Assembly (NCBI GenBank): GCA_028285245.1
Contig: JANQPY010000009.1
Location: 1-46,012 of the forward strand
Direction of reading: 5' to 3'
DNA length: 46,012 nt
Source of the DNA: Gammaproteobacteria bacterium
Lineage (GTDB): Bacteria; Pseudomonadota; Gammaproteobacteria; Steroidobacterales; GCA-2729495
The notes under the pieces are model-generated. The model was not told the origin of the DNA. It did not search any database and saw only the letters and a list, made by a program, of their open reading frames with translations. Shown piece by piece: positions 36,186 to 44,966 of this stretch. The translations under genes were made by a program, and so were the position numbers. Position 1 is the stretch's first letter. Each line of letters opens with the position of its first letter.

Positions 36186-37161
36186 GTTCGGCCAAGACCA
36201 CTGGCGCCCCGCCCAGACCACCAGTGATGACGCGTTGAACTCCCGCCACCTGCTCCAGCCGCGCGGCGACATCCTCCAATACATCGGGTAAACAAATCGC
36301 CTTCACCTGCGGTCCTGCGTCGATAGTGAAGAAAACGGGCAGTCCGTTCGCGCGCATGCTCCGGATTGCCTGAATGCAGGCAAGTGTTCCTGCTGTCCAG
36401 TAGATCAACGGCGGCCTTGTGCTTTGCATCACCGCATGCATCTTCAGGCAGCTGTGCTCGGAAACCTCGGCAAGCTTGTGAAAGTCGCGGCTACCGATGC
36501 TGTCCAGCCCCTCACGCATGTCATCGGGATGAGATTCCACCCAGGCGGAGTAGTAGGGCGAAGTGTCCCGGCTGGTGGTCATACCGTTGCGCGACGTGAT
36601 GGGCTTTGCGGACTCGCTGGTCACCGCAATTGCAACGCCCAGTGGCCACGCGTCTGCACCCAGCACCTGCGTGCAGACAGTTTCACCGTCAGCATAAGAC
36701 AGATGGGCGAAACCGCCATGCAGCGAGCGCGGCGCCGAACCAGACCCGATGCGCGCGACGGTCGCCAGGCGCGGATCACTCGGCGCCAGCCCCAGTGCCG
36801 CCGCGCCCGCAACGGCCAGCGCAGCGTAACCTGAAGCTGAAGAGGCCAAACCGGCCGCGGTCGGAAAGTCGTTCGCAGACTCCACCTGGGCGAAGCGCCG
36901 CTCGCCGGCGATTTCGCGCAGCGCGTCAAGGCACAGGCTTAATCGGGAGTGCTCAGCCGGTTGCTGCTGGCCATCGAGCAGGAGGCGATCCTGTGAAAAA
37001 CTGCTATCAAAGGTGACTGTTGTGCGTGTCTGCAAGGCGCCCAGGGTGATTGACAACGAGTCGACCGCCGGTAAATTGAGACGCGTATCTCCGCGCTTAC
37101 CCCAGTATTTGATCAGGGCCACGTTGGGATGCGCGACTGCGGTGGCTGACGATCTAGACAT
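36178..37161 (-). CDS. mvaD: Diphosphomevalonate decarboxylase
   Basis: A 327-residue GHMP-fold enzyme making isopentenyl diphosphate from diphosphomevalonate with ATP. HPNVALIKYWGKR (about 11-23) is the family signature. PTAAGLASSASGYAALA (about 99-115) is the phosphate loop. GSGSAPRSLHGGFAHL follows; the usual residue after Ala is Cys, here Pro. FFTIDAGPQVKAI (about 277-289) carries the catalytic Asp. It is first in a two-gene operon with the phosphomevalonate kinase and divergent from ispA, 139 bases between starts. Confidence 0.93.
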   Translation of the reverse strand: MSRSSATAVAHPNVALIKYWGKRGDTRLNLPAVDSLSITLGALQTRTTVTFDSSFSQDRLLLDGQQQPAEHSRLSLCLDALREIAGERRFAQVESANDFPTAAGLASSASGYAALAVAGAAALGLAPSDPRLATVARIGSGSAPRSLHGGFAHLSYADGETVCTQVLGADAWPLGVAIAVTSESAKPITSRNGMTTSRDTSPYYSAWVESHPDDMREGLDSIGSRDFHKLAEVSEHSCLKMHAVMQSTRPPLIYWTAGTLACIQAIRSMRANGLPVFFTIDAGPQVKAICLPDVLEDVAARLEQVAGVQRVITGGLGGAPVVLAEHD

Positions 37162-37300
37162 TGCCGGCAGAGATTCTTCGAAACGCTTTGACGCCGAGCA
37201 TTATAGACTCCGGCGGCGTCACCCAAGTTGGCGGCTGCAGCTTCAGGCACTATCCTCAATATCGCTTATGATTAACGCGCTCACCCGAACCGACGATCTG

Positions 37301-38191
37301 ATGGACTTCGCTGAAAAACTGGACGCCTATCAGCAGCGTGTAGAAGAAGTTCTCGACCGCTGGCTGCCCAGCGACGAAATTCCTCCGCACAAGCTCCACG
37401 AAGCCATGCGCTACTCGGTGCTCGGCGGCGGCAAGCGCCTGCGTCCTTTGCTGGTCTACGCCGCCGGCGAGGCGCTGGGTACACCGTCGGAGCTGCTCGA
37501 CGCCCCGGCGATAGCCATCGAACTGATGCATGCCTTTTCTTTGGTTCACGATGACCTGCCGGCTATGGATGATGATGATCTCCGACGCGGGCGTCCGACC
37601 ACGCACGTGGCCTATGACGAAGCGACGGCAATATTGGCGGCGGATGCGCTTCAGCCGCTCGCTTTCCAGGTGCTGACCGCCGATCCGGCCCTGCTTGAAC
37701 ACCCTGCGAGTCAGGTCGCGCTGGTCCGCCTGATTGCCGAAGCCTGTGGCTCGGAGGGTATGACCGGCGGGCAGGCAATTGATCTGGCCTCCGAAGGCCA
37801 GCGCCTGGAGGCCGCCGAACTCGAGCACATGTTCCGCCTGAAAACGGGCCGTCTGCTTAGAGCCAGCATTTTGGCGCCCGCGTGCTGTCCACCGGAACCG
37901 GACCAACGAGGCTGGCAAGCGCTGGACAGATTCGCCGACCGTATCGGACTGGCCTTCCAGATTCGCGATGACATCCTCGATGTGGAAGGTGAAACGGCAG
38001 TTATTGGCAAGCAGCAGGGCGCCGACATTGCCCGCAACAAAGCGACTTACCCTGCCCTGTTTGGGATGGATACCGCCCGGGCCCGGGTGGACGAGCTCTT
38101 GCATGGGGCTATGCAGGAGCTGGAACGCTTTGGACAAAATGCCGACACGTTGCGGCAGCTGGCCAGGGTGATAGCCGAGCGAGACCACTAA
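37301..38191 (+). CDS. ispA: Farnesyl diphosphate synthase (IspA type)
   Basis: A 296-residue trans-prenyltransferase making farnesyl (or geranyl) diphosphate from IPP and DMAPP. The first Asp-rich motif is DDLPAMDDDDLRRGRPT (about 85-101), the second IRDDILDVEG (about 221-230). LGGGKRLRPLLVYA binds diphosphate. The start at 37301 (MDFAEKLDAYQQ) is chosen because it lines up with E. coli IspA (MDFPQQL) and gives a near-equal length (299). An ATG at 37268 would add 11 residues. It is divergent from mvaD, so IPP formation and its first use are encoded side by side. Confidence 0.93.
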   Translation: MDFAEKLDAYQQRVEEVLDRWLPSDEIPPHKLHEAMRYSVLGGGKRLRPLLVYAAGEALGTPSELLDAPAIAIELMHAFSLVHDDLPAMDDDDLRRGRPTTHVAYDEATAILAADALQPLAFQVLTADPALLEHPASQVALVRLIAEACGSEGMTGGQAIDLASEGQRLEAAELEHMFRLKTGRLLRASILAPACCPPEPDQRGWQALDRFADRIGLAFQIRDDILDVEGETAVIGKQQGADIARNKATYPALFGMDTARARVDELLHGAMQELERFGQNADTLRQLARVIAERDH

Positions 38192-38263
38192 CGGGCCTTG
38201 AGCGTCGCCTTTTCGGTGGCCTGCTAGAATAAGGAATCAGGCAGGGCGAACCCACCGGAGCCT

Positions 38264-39898
38264 ATGTACGCCAGCTTCTTCGGGCTGAACGAAAAGCCGT
38301 TCTCGATCACTCCGGACCCTCGCTATCTTTTTATGAGCGAGCGGCATGCGGAGGGTCTCGCACACCTTATATATGGGGTTCGAGAGACCGGCGGATTTAT
38401 TCAGCTGACGGGCGAAGTCGGCACAGGCAAAACCACGCTGGTGCGAAGCCTGCTGCAGCAGGTTCCGGACAGTGCTGATGTGGCGCTGATTCTGAATCCG
38501 CAGCTATCGCGCGCCGAGTTTCTCAGCGCCATTTGCGAAGAGCTGGGCATCGTCGTCAATGCCAACAATTCAAGCACGAAAGCGCAAACCAGCGCCCTGA
38601 ACAACTTCTTGTTGCGCAACCACGGCAAGGGGCGCAAGACCATACTGATTGTTGATGAGGCGCAGAACCTCAAAGTCGACGTGCTGGAGCAGGTGCGGCT
38701 GCTAACTAATCTGGAGACAGCCAAACAGAAACTCCTCCAGATTATTTTGATTGGCCAACCGGAACTGCGCGAGCTGCTTTCACGTAACGACATGCGTCAG
38801 CTCGCCCAGCGCATCACCGGCCGCTATCACCTCGAACCGCTGTCGCGGGATGATGCCGACGCCTATATCGATCATCGGCTCAAGGTGGCGGGCGCGGTTG
38901 GCGAGATATTCACTAAGTCCGCCAAGCGCGAGCTGTACAAGCTTTCGGGCGGGGTGCCCCGCGTCATTAATGTGGTTGCGGATCGGGCGCTGCTCGGCGG
39001 CTTCACGCAGGAACTCCATCAGATTACCCGGCCGTTGGTGCGCAGCGCGGCGCGCGAGGTGTACGACCGCGGTAGCTTCTGGCAACGCCCCTGGCTCAGA
39101 TGGGCCGCGATGGCCTCGGCAGCCGCCGTGGTCGTTGGCCTGGTTGCCTGGCTCGCAGTCCGCCCCACGGCCCCAGCGAGTGAGCGCGTTGCGCAGGCCA
39201 GTCCCACGCTGTCTGTAGTTGATCAAGACGAGCGGGCAAACGACCCCAAAGCGCTGACGCAAACCACGGACTCACCAAGGCTTGCCGGGCTGCTGGCTGA
39301 CAATGCGGACGCCACCAGTACCGATGTCGCCTTCGAAACGTTGTTTGACCTATGGAACGTTGAGTTTACGCGCGGCCCCCAAAGAGCCTGCAAGCAGGCG
39401 GAAAGCTTTCAGCTGTTTTGCCTGTTTCAACGCGGCGCACTGTCGGTGATTCGTGGCCTGGACCGGCCTGTCATTCTGACGTTACGCGATCAAGACAGCG
39501 TGCAGCACCAGGTTGTGCTATCCGGGCTTGGCGATGAGCATGCGTTGCTGGTGCTGGGCGAGGAGGAACATCGAATTACCCTGTCGGAGCTAAGCCAGTA
39601 CTGGTTCGGCGAATACCTGCTGGTCTGGCGGCCTGAGAACGGCGAGGTGAAGGCCTTTTTCCCGGGCATGCGCGATCCGGCGGTGAAATGGATCAGAGCC
39701 AGCCTGTCCACAATCCAGGGCCGGCCGGCTGACCCGCTGGGGTCAGAGTTGTTCGACGAAGGCCTTGAAGAACGCGTGCGCGAGTATCAGCGCGAGCGCC
39801 GACTGACCGTCGACGGCCTGGTCGGGCAGCAGACACAGATCGCCATGAACACCGATCTTGGCGCGACCAATCGTCCGCGGCTGGCGAGGCTGAACTAG
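38264..39898 (+). CDS. gspA: GspA/ExeA-type AAA ATPase with peptidoglycan-binding domain
   Basis: A 544-residue protein of the type II secretion accessory pair GspA-GspB. An N-terminal AAA+ ATPase (FFGLNEKPFSITPDPRYLF) has Walker A GEVGTGKTT (50-58) and Walker B ILIVDEAQNL (about 126-135). A transmembrane helix (about 280-300) leads to a periplasmic region ending in a peptidoglycan-binding domain (about 500-535, VREYQRERRLTVDGLVGQQTQ). In Aeromonas, ExeAB helps place the secretin in the cell wall. The stop overlaps the GTG start of gspB by one base. No other secretion genes are in the window. GGAG lies just before the ATG. Confidence 0.92.
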   Translation: MYASFFGLNEKPFSITPDPRYLFMSERHAEGLAHLIYGVRETGGFIQLTGEVGTGKTTLVRSLLQQVPDSADVALILNPQLSRAEFLSAICEELGIVVNANNSSTKAQTSALNNFLLRNHGKGRKTILIVDEAQNLKVDVLEQVRLLTNLETAKQKLLQIILIGQPELRELLSRNDMRQLAQRITGRYHLEPLSRDDADAYIDHRLKVAGAVGEIFTKSAKRELYKLSGGVPRVINVVADRALLGGFTQELHQITRPLVRSAAREVYDRGSFWQRPWLRWAAMASAAAVVVGLVAWLAVRPTAPASERVAQASPTLSVVDQDERANDPKALTQTTDSPRLAGLLADNADATSTDVAFETLFDLWNVEFTRGPQRACKQAESFQLFCLFQRGALSVIRGLDRPVILTLRDQDSVQHQVVLSGLGDEHALLVLGEEEHRITLSELSQYWFGEYLLVWRPENGEVKAFFPGMRDPAVKWIRASLSTIQGRPADPLGSELFDEGLEERVREYQRERRLTVDGLVGQQTQIAMNTDLGATNRPRLARLN

Positions 39899-40536
39899 TG
39901 TCGTTCATCCTTGATGCGTTGCGTAAGAGCGAGCACGAACGTCAGCGGCAGAGCGCGCCGGGCATAGCCGATGCTCGCTATCGAGTCACCCGACCCGGGC
40001 AGTCGCGCTGGATACCTGTGCTCATTGCGGTATTGGTGGCCAACGCAGCATTGGTCGGGTACTGGTTACTGCGCCCGGACAGCAATCCAATCAGTGCAGC
40101 GACCACCCCGGTGGAGATCCCCAGCCAGTCAGCACCGCCGGTCGCATCTTCTGACGCCGAGTCCCGTTCCCTGATCCCGGCATTGCCTGAGACAGTGCCT
40201 GAGACACGGACGGAGCAGCAGCCTGCGCCGGCAAGCACCTCCGCGAGCAAACCACCACCGGCCCCACCTGCCAAGCCAGCGCCGGCCCCGGCTCGCGAAT
40301 CCAACCCGGTGCCGAGTATGCAGGCGGCTATTCTGGCCGGGCAGCTTGAGGTCCCGCCGCTGCGCATGGACATGCACGTCTATAGCGAGGTGGCAGCCGA
40401 TCGATTCATTTTTGTGAATATGAGCAAGTACCGGGAAGGCGATCGCCTGGATGAAGGCCCGGTGGTGAGGTCTATCAACGCCGACGGCGCCGTGCTCGAG
40501 CACAACGGCACCCGCTTTAGTCTTGGCCGTAACTAG
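39898..40536 (+). CDS. gspB: General secretion pathway protein GspB
   Basis: A 212-residue inner-membrane partner of GspA. A short cytoplasmic start (SFILDALRKSEHERQR) is the signature of the family. One transmembrane helix follows (about 38-57). A Pro/Ala-rich periplasmic spacer (about 70-145) leads to the GspB C-terminal domain (about 150-212, LRMDMHVYSEVAADRFIFVN, MSKYREGDRL). The GTG start overlaps the gspA stop (TAGTG), so translation is coupled. Confidence 0.92.
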   Translation: MSFILDALRKSEHERQRQSAPGIADARYRVTRPGQSRWIPVLIAVLVANAALVGYWLLRPDSNPISAATTPVEIPSQSAPPVASSDAESRSLIPALPETVPETRTEQQPAPASTSASKPPPAPPAKPAPAPARESNPVPSMQAAILAGQLEVPPLRMDMHVYSEVAADRFIFVNMSKYREGDRLDEGPVVRSINADGAVLEHNGTRFSLGRN

Positions 40537-40545
40537 CCGAAAAGC

Positions 40546-42420
40546 ATGGTGACCGAGGCAACTGACCAGAGCGAAGACAGAGCAAAGCGGCTGCGCGGCG
40601 GCGGCATTAGCTATCTCGATGGTGAGCGACTTGCGCGTGCTCTGCTCGCCGGCATGAAGCGACTGATCGACGAACGCGATCAGCTCAACAGGATCAACGT
40701 ATTTCCGGTCGCCGACGGCGACACCGGCACAAATCTCGCACTCACCATGTCGAGTATCGCCGCAGCGGTCAGGGCCAAGCCAGTGAAGTCCGCAGGACAG
40801 CTCTTGGTGGACGTCGCGGATGCCGCCCTTGACGGCGCCCGCGGCAACTCCGGCGCCATCATCGCGCAGTTTTTTCAAGGGCTTGCCGATGCGGTTGGCG
40901 AGCGCAGGCGGCTGGTGGCTGCTGACCTGGCCAATGCCCTGGAGGCAGCGAGCAAGTACGCGCATGACGCGCTTGACAAACCTTTGGAAGGCACTGTCCT
41001 GACCGTAATCGGTGACGTTTCGCAGGAAGCGAAGCGGCTGGCTGATCAGGGCAGCGGCGATCTCGGCAAGTTGATGAAGGGACTTCTCAAGCGCGCAGAA
41101 GAATCTCTGGAAACCACGCGTAACGGTTTGGAGCAGATGCGCCGCGCAAACGTCGTCGATGCGGGCGCGCGCGGATTCGTGCTGCTGCTGGAGGGTATGG
41201 TCGACTTCATCTCAGCCGGCTCACTTCGCGAGCAGCCAGAGCCTGAAATGGACATCGCCGAGGCAGCAGAAATGCTGATGGACAACCCTGGCGGCGACGA
41301 GGTGACGTACCGGTTCTGCACGGAATGCATGATCACCGGCGAGGATATGGACCGCCGCAAGCTGCGTGAGGCGTTAGGCCAGCTTGGCAACAGCATGGTG
41401 CTGGCTGGCACACACCGGAAGCTGAAGGTGCATATCCACACCGACGATCCGGCGGAGGTGTTCGCGATCGCCGGCGAGCACGGTGAGGTATCCGGGACAA
41501 AAGCCGATGACATGAAGCAGCAGGTTGGCACGATCGGCCACGGACGCAGCGGGGCTGCCGTGGTCACGGACTCCGCCGCCGATCTGCCTGACTCTGCCTA
41601 CGAGGAACTGGGCATTCACTTCGTGCCACTGCGAGTCAACTTCGGCGAACGCAGCTACATGGATAAAGTGAGCCTGCCGCCCGCGGAGTTTTACGCCGAG
41701 CTTCAGCAGAATCCAGTCTTTCCGAGAACGTCCCAGCCCGCGCCCGGTGACTATCGCCGGGTTTATGAGTTTCTAAGCTCACACTTTGAGCAGGTGATTT
41801 CCATCAGTCTCACGAGTTCGGCGAGTGGCACATGGCAGTCGGCCGTGGCGGCAGCAGAGCGCGTCCGTGGCGGCAGCCCCGTCCATGTGATCGACAGCAA
41901 GAGCGTATCCGTCGGCCAGGGATTGGTGGCGACCTACGCCGCAGAATGTGCGCGCGCCGGCTTGAGCGGCGATGCTCTCGTGAATGCGGTGGAGGGAGCG
42001 GTCGAGCGGACGTCTGTGTTTGGCGTGGTCCGGGATCTGACCTGGGCGGTCCGTGGGGGACGCATCACCGCCTGGCTGAAGTGGATTGCTGACGCGCTCG
42101 GCATACTGCCGATCATCAGCCTGGGCGAGCAAGGCGAAGTACTCACCCGAAGCGCGGTACGCCGCGCGGGTGACAACGTGCGCGGTTTCGCACGACACCT
42201 CAGACGGAAAATGCCGAGCGGCGCGCTGTATCGAATCACGGTGGGTCATGCCAACTGCCCGCGCGATGCACAAAGACTAGCCGGGTTACTTGCGCAGTCC
42301 TTCCAGGTGCACGGTGAGATCGCTATTGTGGAAGTCAGCGCTGCGCTCGGCACACACGGCGGTCCGGGCACGCTGGTCGCTGGTCTGCAGCGCTACCAGC
42401 CGCCCCCACAGTCTGCGTAG
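40546..42420 (+). CDS. Fused FakA-FakB-like protein (DAK2 kinase plus DegV)
   Basis: A 624-residue fusion. Residues 20-225 form a DAK2 (DhaL-like) ATP-binding domain with the metal motif FPVADGDTGTNL (about 53-64) and GARGNSGAI. Residues 250-330 match the FakA middle domain (VTYRFCTECMI, LKVHIHTDDPAEV, DDMKQQ). From 337 a DegV/FakB fatty-acid-binding domain follows, with VTDSAADLP, FPRTSQPAPGDY, SISLTSSASGTWQSA and VIDSKSVSVGQGL. In Firmicutes FakA and FakB are separate and phosphorylate exogenous fatty acids. The fusion implies an internal fatty acid or related acyl-phosphate reaction. It starts 10 bases after gspB and is convergent with yadH. Confidence 0.9.
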   Translation: MVTEATDQSEDRAKRLRGGGISYLDGERLARALLAGMKRLIDERDQLNRINVFPVADGDTGTNLALTMSSIAAAVRAKPVKSAGQLLVDVADAALDGARGNSGAIIAQFFQGLADAVGERRRLVAADLANALEAASKYAHDALDKPLEGTVLTVIGDVSQEAKRLADQGSGDLGKLMKGLLKRAEESLETTRNGLEQMRRANVVDAGARGFVLLLEGMVDFISAGSLREQPEPEMDIAEAAEMLMDNPGGDEVTYRFCTECMITGEDMDRRKLREALGQLGNSMVLAGTHRKLKVHIHTDDPAEVFAIAGEHGEVSGTKADDMKQQVGTIGHGRSGAAVVTDSAADLPDSAYEELGIHFVPLRVNFGERSYMDKVSLPPAEFYAELQQNPVFPRTSQPAPGDYRRVYEFLSSHFEQVISISLTSSASGTWQSAVAAAERVRGGSPVHVIDSKSVSVGQGLVATYAAECARAGLSGDALVNAVEGAVERTSVFGVVRDLTWAVRGGRITAWLKWIADALGILPIISLGEQGEVLTRSAVRRAGDNVRGFARHLRRKMPSGALYRITVGHANCPRDAQRLAGLLAQSFQVHGEIAIVEVSAALGTHGGPGTLVAGLQRYQPPPQSA

Positions 42421-42439
42421 CCAATCCGCTGCATCGGAT

Positions 42440-43213
42440 TCAGCTCCTGATTCCGACGCCGCGCGTAATAAGCCCTATCGCCAGGCCGAAGAGGCCGACC
42501 ACAAAGATTGCGATGATGCCGTAGGCCTGGCCAATGTTGATGTCCGACACGCCCAGCATGCCGTAGCGAAACGCATTGACCATATACAGAATCGGGTTAA
42601 GTAACGACGCTTTCTGCGCCATCTCCGGAAGCAACGAGACCGAGTAGAACACGCCACCCAGATAAGTCAGCGGCGCGAGCACAAACGATGGAATGATCGA
42701 CACGTCGTCAAACTTGGTGGCAAAAATCGCGTTGAGCAGGCCGCCGAGAGAAAAAACGATCGCGGTGAGTATCACCACACTGATCGCGACCAGCAGATTG
42801 TGGATCTGCAGCTTTGTGAAAAACATTGCGACGACGGTCACGACCAGACCGACGATCAGGCCGCGGAGCACTCCGCCTATAACGTGTCCAAATATAATTG
42901 CCCAGCTGGACATCGGCGAGACCAGCATCTCCTCAAGATGGCGGTTGTACTTGGCGCTAAAGAACGACGAAACCACATTGCCGTAAGAGTTGGTGATCAC
43001 CGACATCATGATCAGACCGGGTGCGATGTAGGCCATGTAGTCAAAGCCCTCCATCTGGCCGATGCGCCGCCCGATCAGATTGCCGAAGATGATGAAGTAG
43101 AGCGTCATGGTCACGGCGGGAGGCACAATGGTCTGCACCCAGATGCGCAAGACCCGCTGCAGCTCTTTGCGCGACAGCGTCAACAAGGCCACCAGTTGAG
43201 CGTTAAGGCTCAT
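42440..43213 (-). CDS. yadH: ABC-2 type transporter permease (YadH-like)
   Basis: A 257-residue inner-membrane permease with six predicted helices and the ABC-2 pattern. The N-terminus is RKELQRVLRIWVQTIVPP, then GLIMMSVITNSYGNVVSSFF, the ABC-2 signature-like segment LEEMLVSPMSSWAIIFGHV, and LAPLTYLGGVFYSVSLLP. It pairs with the ATPase encoded immediately upstream (ATGA overlap at 43210-43213). Length and sequence fit E. coli YadH (256 residues). Substrate unknown. It is convergent with the FakA-FakB gene, with 19 bases between coding ends. Confidence 0.92.
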   Translation of the reverse strand: MSLNAQLVALLTLSRKELQRVLRIWVQTIVPPAVTMTLYFIIFGNLIGRRIGQMEGFDYMAYIAPGLIMMSVITNSYGNVVSSFFSAKYNRHLEEMLVSPMSSWAIIFGHVIGGVLRGLIVGLVVTVVAMFFTKLQIHNLLVAISVVILTAIVFSLGGLLNAIFATKFDDVSIIPSFVLAPLTYLGGVFYSVSLLPEMAQKASLLNPILYMVNAFRYGMLGVSDINIGQAYGIIAIFVVGLFGLAIGLITRGVGIRS

Positions 43214-44151
43214 GGAGAGTCAGCCTCCGGCGTTTGGTCCTCGTGGCGTTCAGTCAGACGAAAGAAAACTTCCTCCAGGCGATTCGCTTTATTGCGCATG
43301 CTCATTACCCGCACGCCGGCATCGGTAAGCAACTTAAAGGCCTCATTCAAGTCATAACCCGGACCGATTTGCACTTCTAGCTCTGTATCGCTGATAAGCC
43401 GCGACCCCAGGCCCGCAAGCTCGGGAGCCGAGGCAAGCGGTTCCCGGACATTGAAGATCACTACCTGCTCATGAAGTTTGCCGAGAATTCCCGCCATACG
43501 GTCATTCTCAACAATGCGGCCCTGATCGATGATGGCCACATGCCGGCACAGCGTTTCCGCCTCCTCCAGATAATGGGTGGTCAGGATAATGGTTGTGCCC
43601 GACGCGTTGATGTCGCTTAAGAAGCCCCACATTGACCGCCGAATCTCAATATCCACGCCAGCGGTCGGCTCATCGAGAATCAGCATGCGCGGTTCGTGCA
43701 CCAGCGCGCGGGCTACCATCAGGCGTCGCTTCATGCCTCCCGACAGATTGCGCGCGATATCGGCGCGGCGATCCCAAAGCTCGAGCTGCTCCAGACTGGC
43801 CTGGGCGCGCTTGCGGGCAGCCTTGCGCCCAATGCCGTAGAACCCCGCCTGGTTGATCAGAATGTTGTCCAGGCGGTCGTAGAGATTGAGGTTGATTTCC
43901 TGCGGCACAACGCCCAGACAGTTCTTTGCCTTGGCTGGCTCCGCGTCGAGGTCGTGACCGAACACGCGAATCTCGCCAGCCGACTTGTTGATCAGCGAGG
44001 TAACGATGCCAATCAGCGTGGTCTTGCCCGCGCCGTTCGGACCCAACAGGGCAAAGAAGTCGCCCTGCTCCACATCCAGATCAACGCCGCGGAGCGCCGT
44101 GATGCTGTTGCGGTAAACCTTGGAAAGCTGACGAATCGACAGGGCTTGCAT
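43210..44151 (-). CDS. yadG: ABC transporter ATPase (YadG-like)
   Basis: A 313-residue ATPase. Walker A is LLGPNGAGKTTLIG, the Q-loop VVPQEINLN, the signature NLSGGMKRRLMVA, Walker B MLILDEPTAGVD and the H-loop ILTTHYLEEAE. A C-terminal extension of about 80 residues (from VVIFNVREPL) follows, as in YadG and drug/lipid exporters. The start at 44151 (MQALSIRQLSKVYRN) is set by the domain boundary; an in-frame extension to 44271 is non-conserved. It forms an operon with yadH. Confidence 0.92.
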   Translation of the reverse strand: MQALSIRQLSKVYRNSITALRGVDLDVEQGDFFALLGPNGAGKTTLIGIVTSLINKSAGEIRVFGHDLDAEPAKAKNCLGVVPQEINLNLYDRLDNILINQAGFYGIGRKAARKRAQASLEQLELWDRRADIARNLSGGMKRRLMVARALVHEPRMLILDEPTAGVDIEIRRSMWGFLSDINASGTTIILTTHYLEEAETLCRHVAIIDQGRIVENDRMAGILGKLHEQVVIFNVREPLASAPELAGLGSRLISDTELEVQIGPGYDLNEAFKLLTDAGVRVMSMRNKANRLEEVFFRLTERHEDQTPEADSP

Positions 44152-44221
44152 GGCGGCGCATTGTGCATGGGCTGGAAAGCGAGCGGCAACCACCGGCCGC
44201 CATCTGCGCTCCGGGTAACAC

Positions 44222-44851
44222 TCAGCGATGCTGCCGTGCGTTCCACCCCTGCCTTGATGGCGCCTGAGCATCGCGCAATTCGGCCAGGCCCAGCGGAATC
44301 CAATCCAGCCGACACTGTTTCAGCCGCATTTGATCCGCGCCCCGGGCAGCACGCAGCAGATCCGGCCACAGTCGCGGATGAAAGCCGTGGCGAGCACGCA
44401 GGCGCACCGCACCGCAGGCGGCTACCTGCCTGATACCGGCAAAATCGAGCCCGCCCAAAGAGCTCTGCATGGCCACAGGCCCGAGGCACAAAGCCGTGGC
44501 GAGGCGGTCCCGGGTTGCCAGCTGCGACACATAGGTTAAGAGCGCTGCGGAAAAAACCTGGACGGCGGAGACCCAACGCGGGGCGAGCAACGGCTCGGCC
44601 GGCTCTGCTACTTCGCTCGGCGCGGCCCATTCACCGAGGCCACCGAGATCCGCCAGCAGCACGGGCACATCGGCCACGCACTCGCGCTCATGGGCAGACA
44701 GGCATCCCAACGCCTCAGCAATTCCTGCAGGCAACCCCAGCTGCCGCAGCTCTGCCGGACCGGCATCCGGATGGGTCAGCAAGGCCAGAAACTCTCGATT
44801 TAGCCCTGAAACATCCTGGTAGAAACGCGTATCTGGTGCATCGCGGCGCAT
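44222..44851 (-). CDS. Hypothetical protein
   Basis: A 209-residue protein without signal peptide or recognised domain. It is mostly helical by composition, with several Leu/Ala-rich helices and a basic C-terminus (DQMRLKQCRLDWIPLGLAEL). Cys residues are scattered. The start at 44851 is chosen because the frame upstream runs into the insertion sequence. It lies 70 bases upstream of yadG on the same strand and might share its transcript. The IS1595 element appears to begin within about 10 bases of its start codon, so its native promoter has probably been displaced. Confidence 0.6.
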   Translation of the reverse strand: MRRDAPDTRFYQDVSGLNREFLALLTHPDAGPAELRQLGLPAGIAEALGCLSAHERECVADVPVLLADLGGLGEWAAPSEVAEPAEPLLAPRWVSAVQVFSAALLTYVSQLATRDRLATALCLGPVAMQSSLGGLDFAGIRQVAACGAVRLRARHGFHPRLWPDLLRAARGADQMRLKQCRLDWIPLGLAELRDAQAPSRQGWNARQHR

Positions 44852-44915
44852 TGCTGAGTGCCTGTCAGATTGAGGTCGAATTACTATATATGGGAATTTT
44901 CGCGCATGTATCCCC

Positions 44916-44942
44916 TTGACGCACGTGGCTAGATGGGATAAT
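44916..44942 (+). promoter_or_regulatory. Probable sigma-70 promoter of the IS transposase
   Basis: TTGACG at 44916-44921 (one mismatch to TTGACA) is followed after 15 bases by GATAAT at 44937-44942 (one mismatch to TATAAT). The spacing is slightly short, but both hexamers are strong and lie 25 bases before the transposase ATG, which has GGAG upstream. Confidence 0.5.
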
Positions 44943-44966
44943 CTATCTCTGCACTGGAGATAGAGC

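Noticed and set aside
37256..38188. A 310-codon open frame antisense to ispA
   Set aside because: Long antisense frames are common in high-GC genes; ispA is a confident full-length match and the antisense product shows no domain.
42423..42440. Hairpin AATCCG/CGGATT between convergent FakA-FakB and yadH genes
   Set aside because: Only 6 bp with no T tract on either side; too weak to call a terminator.
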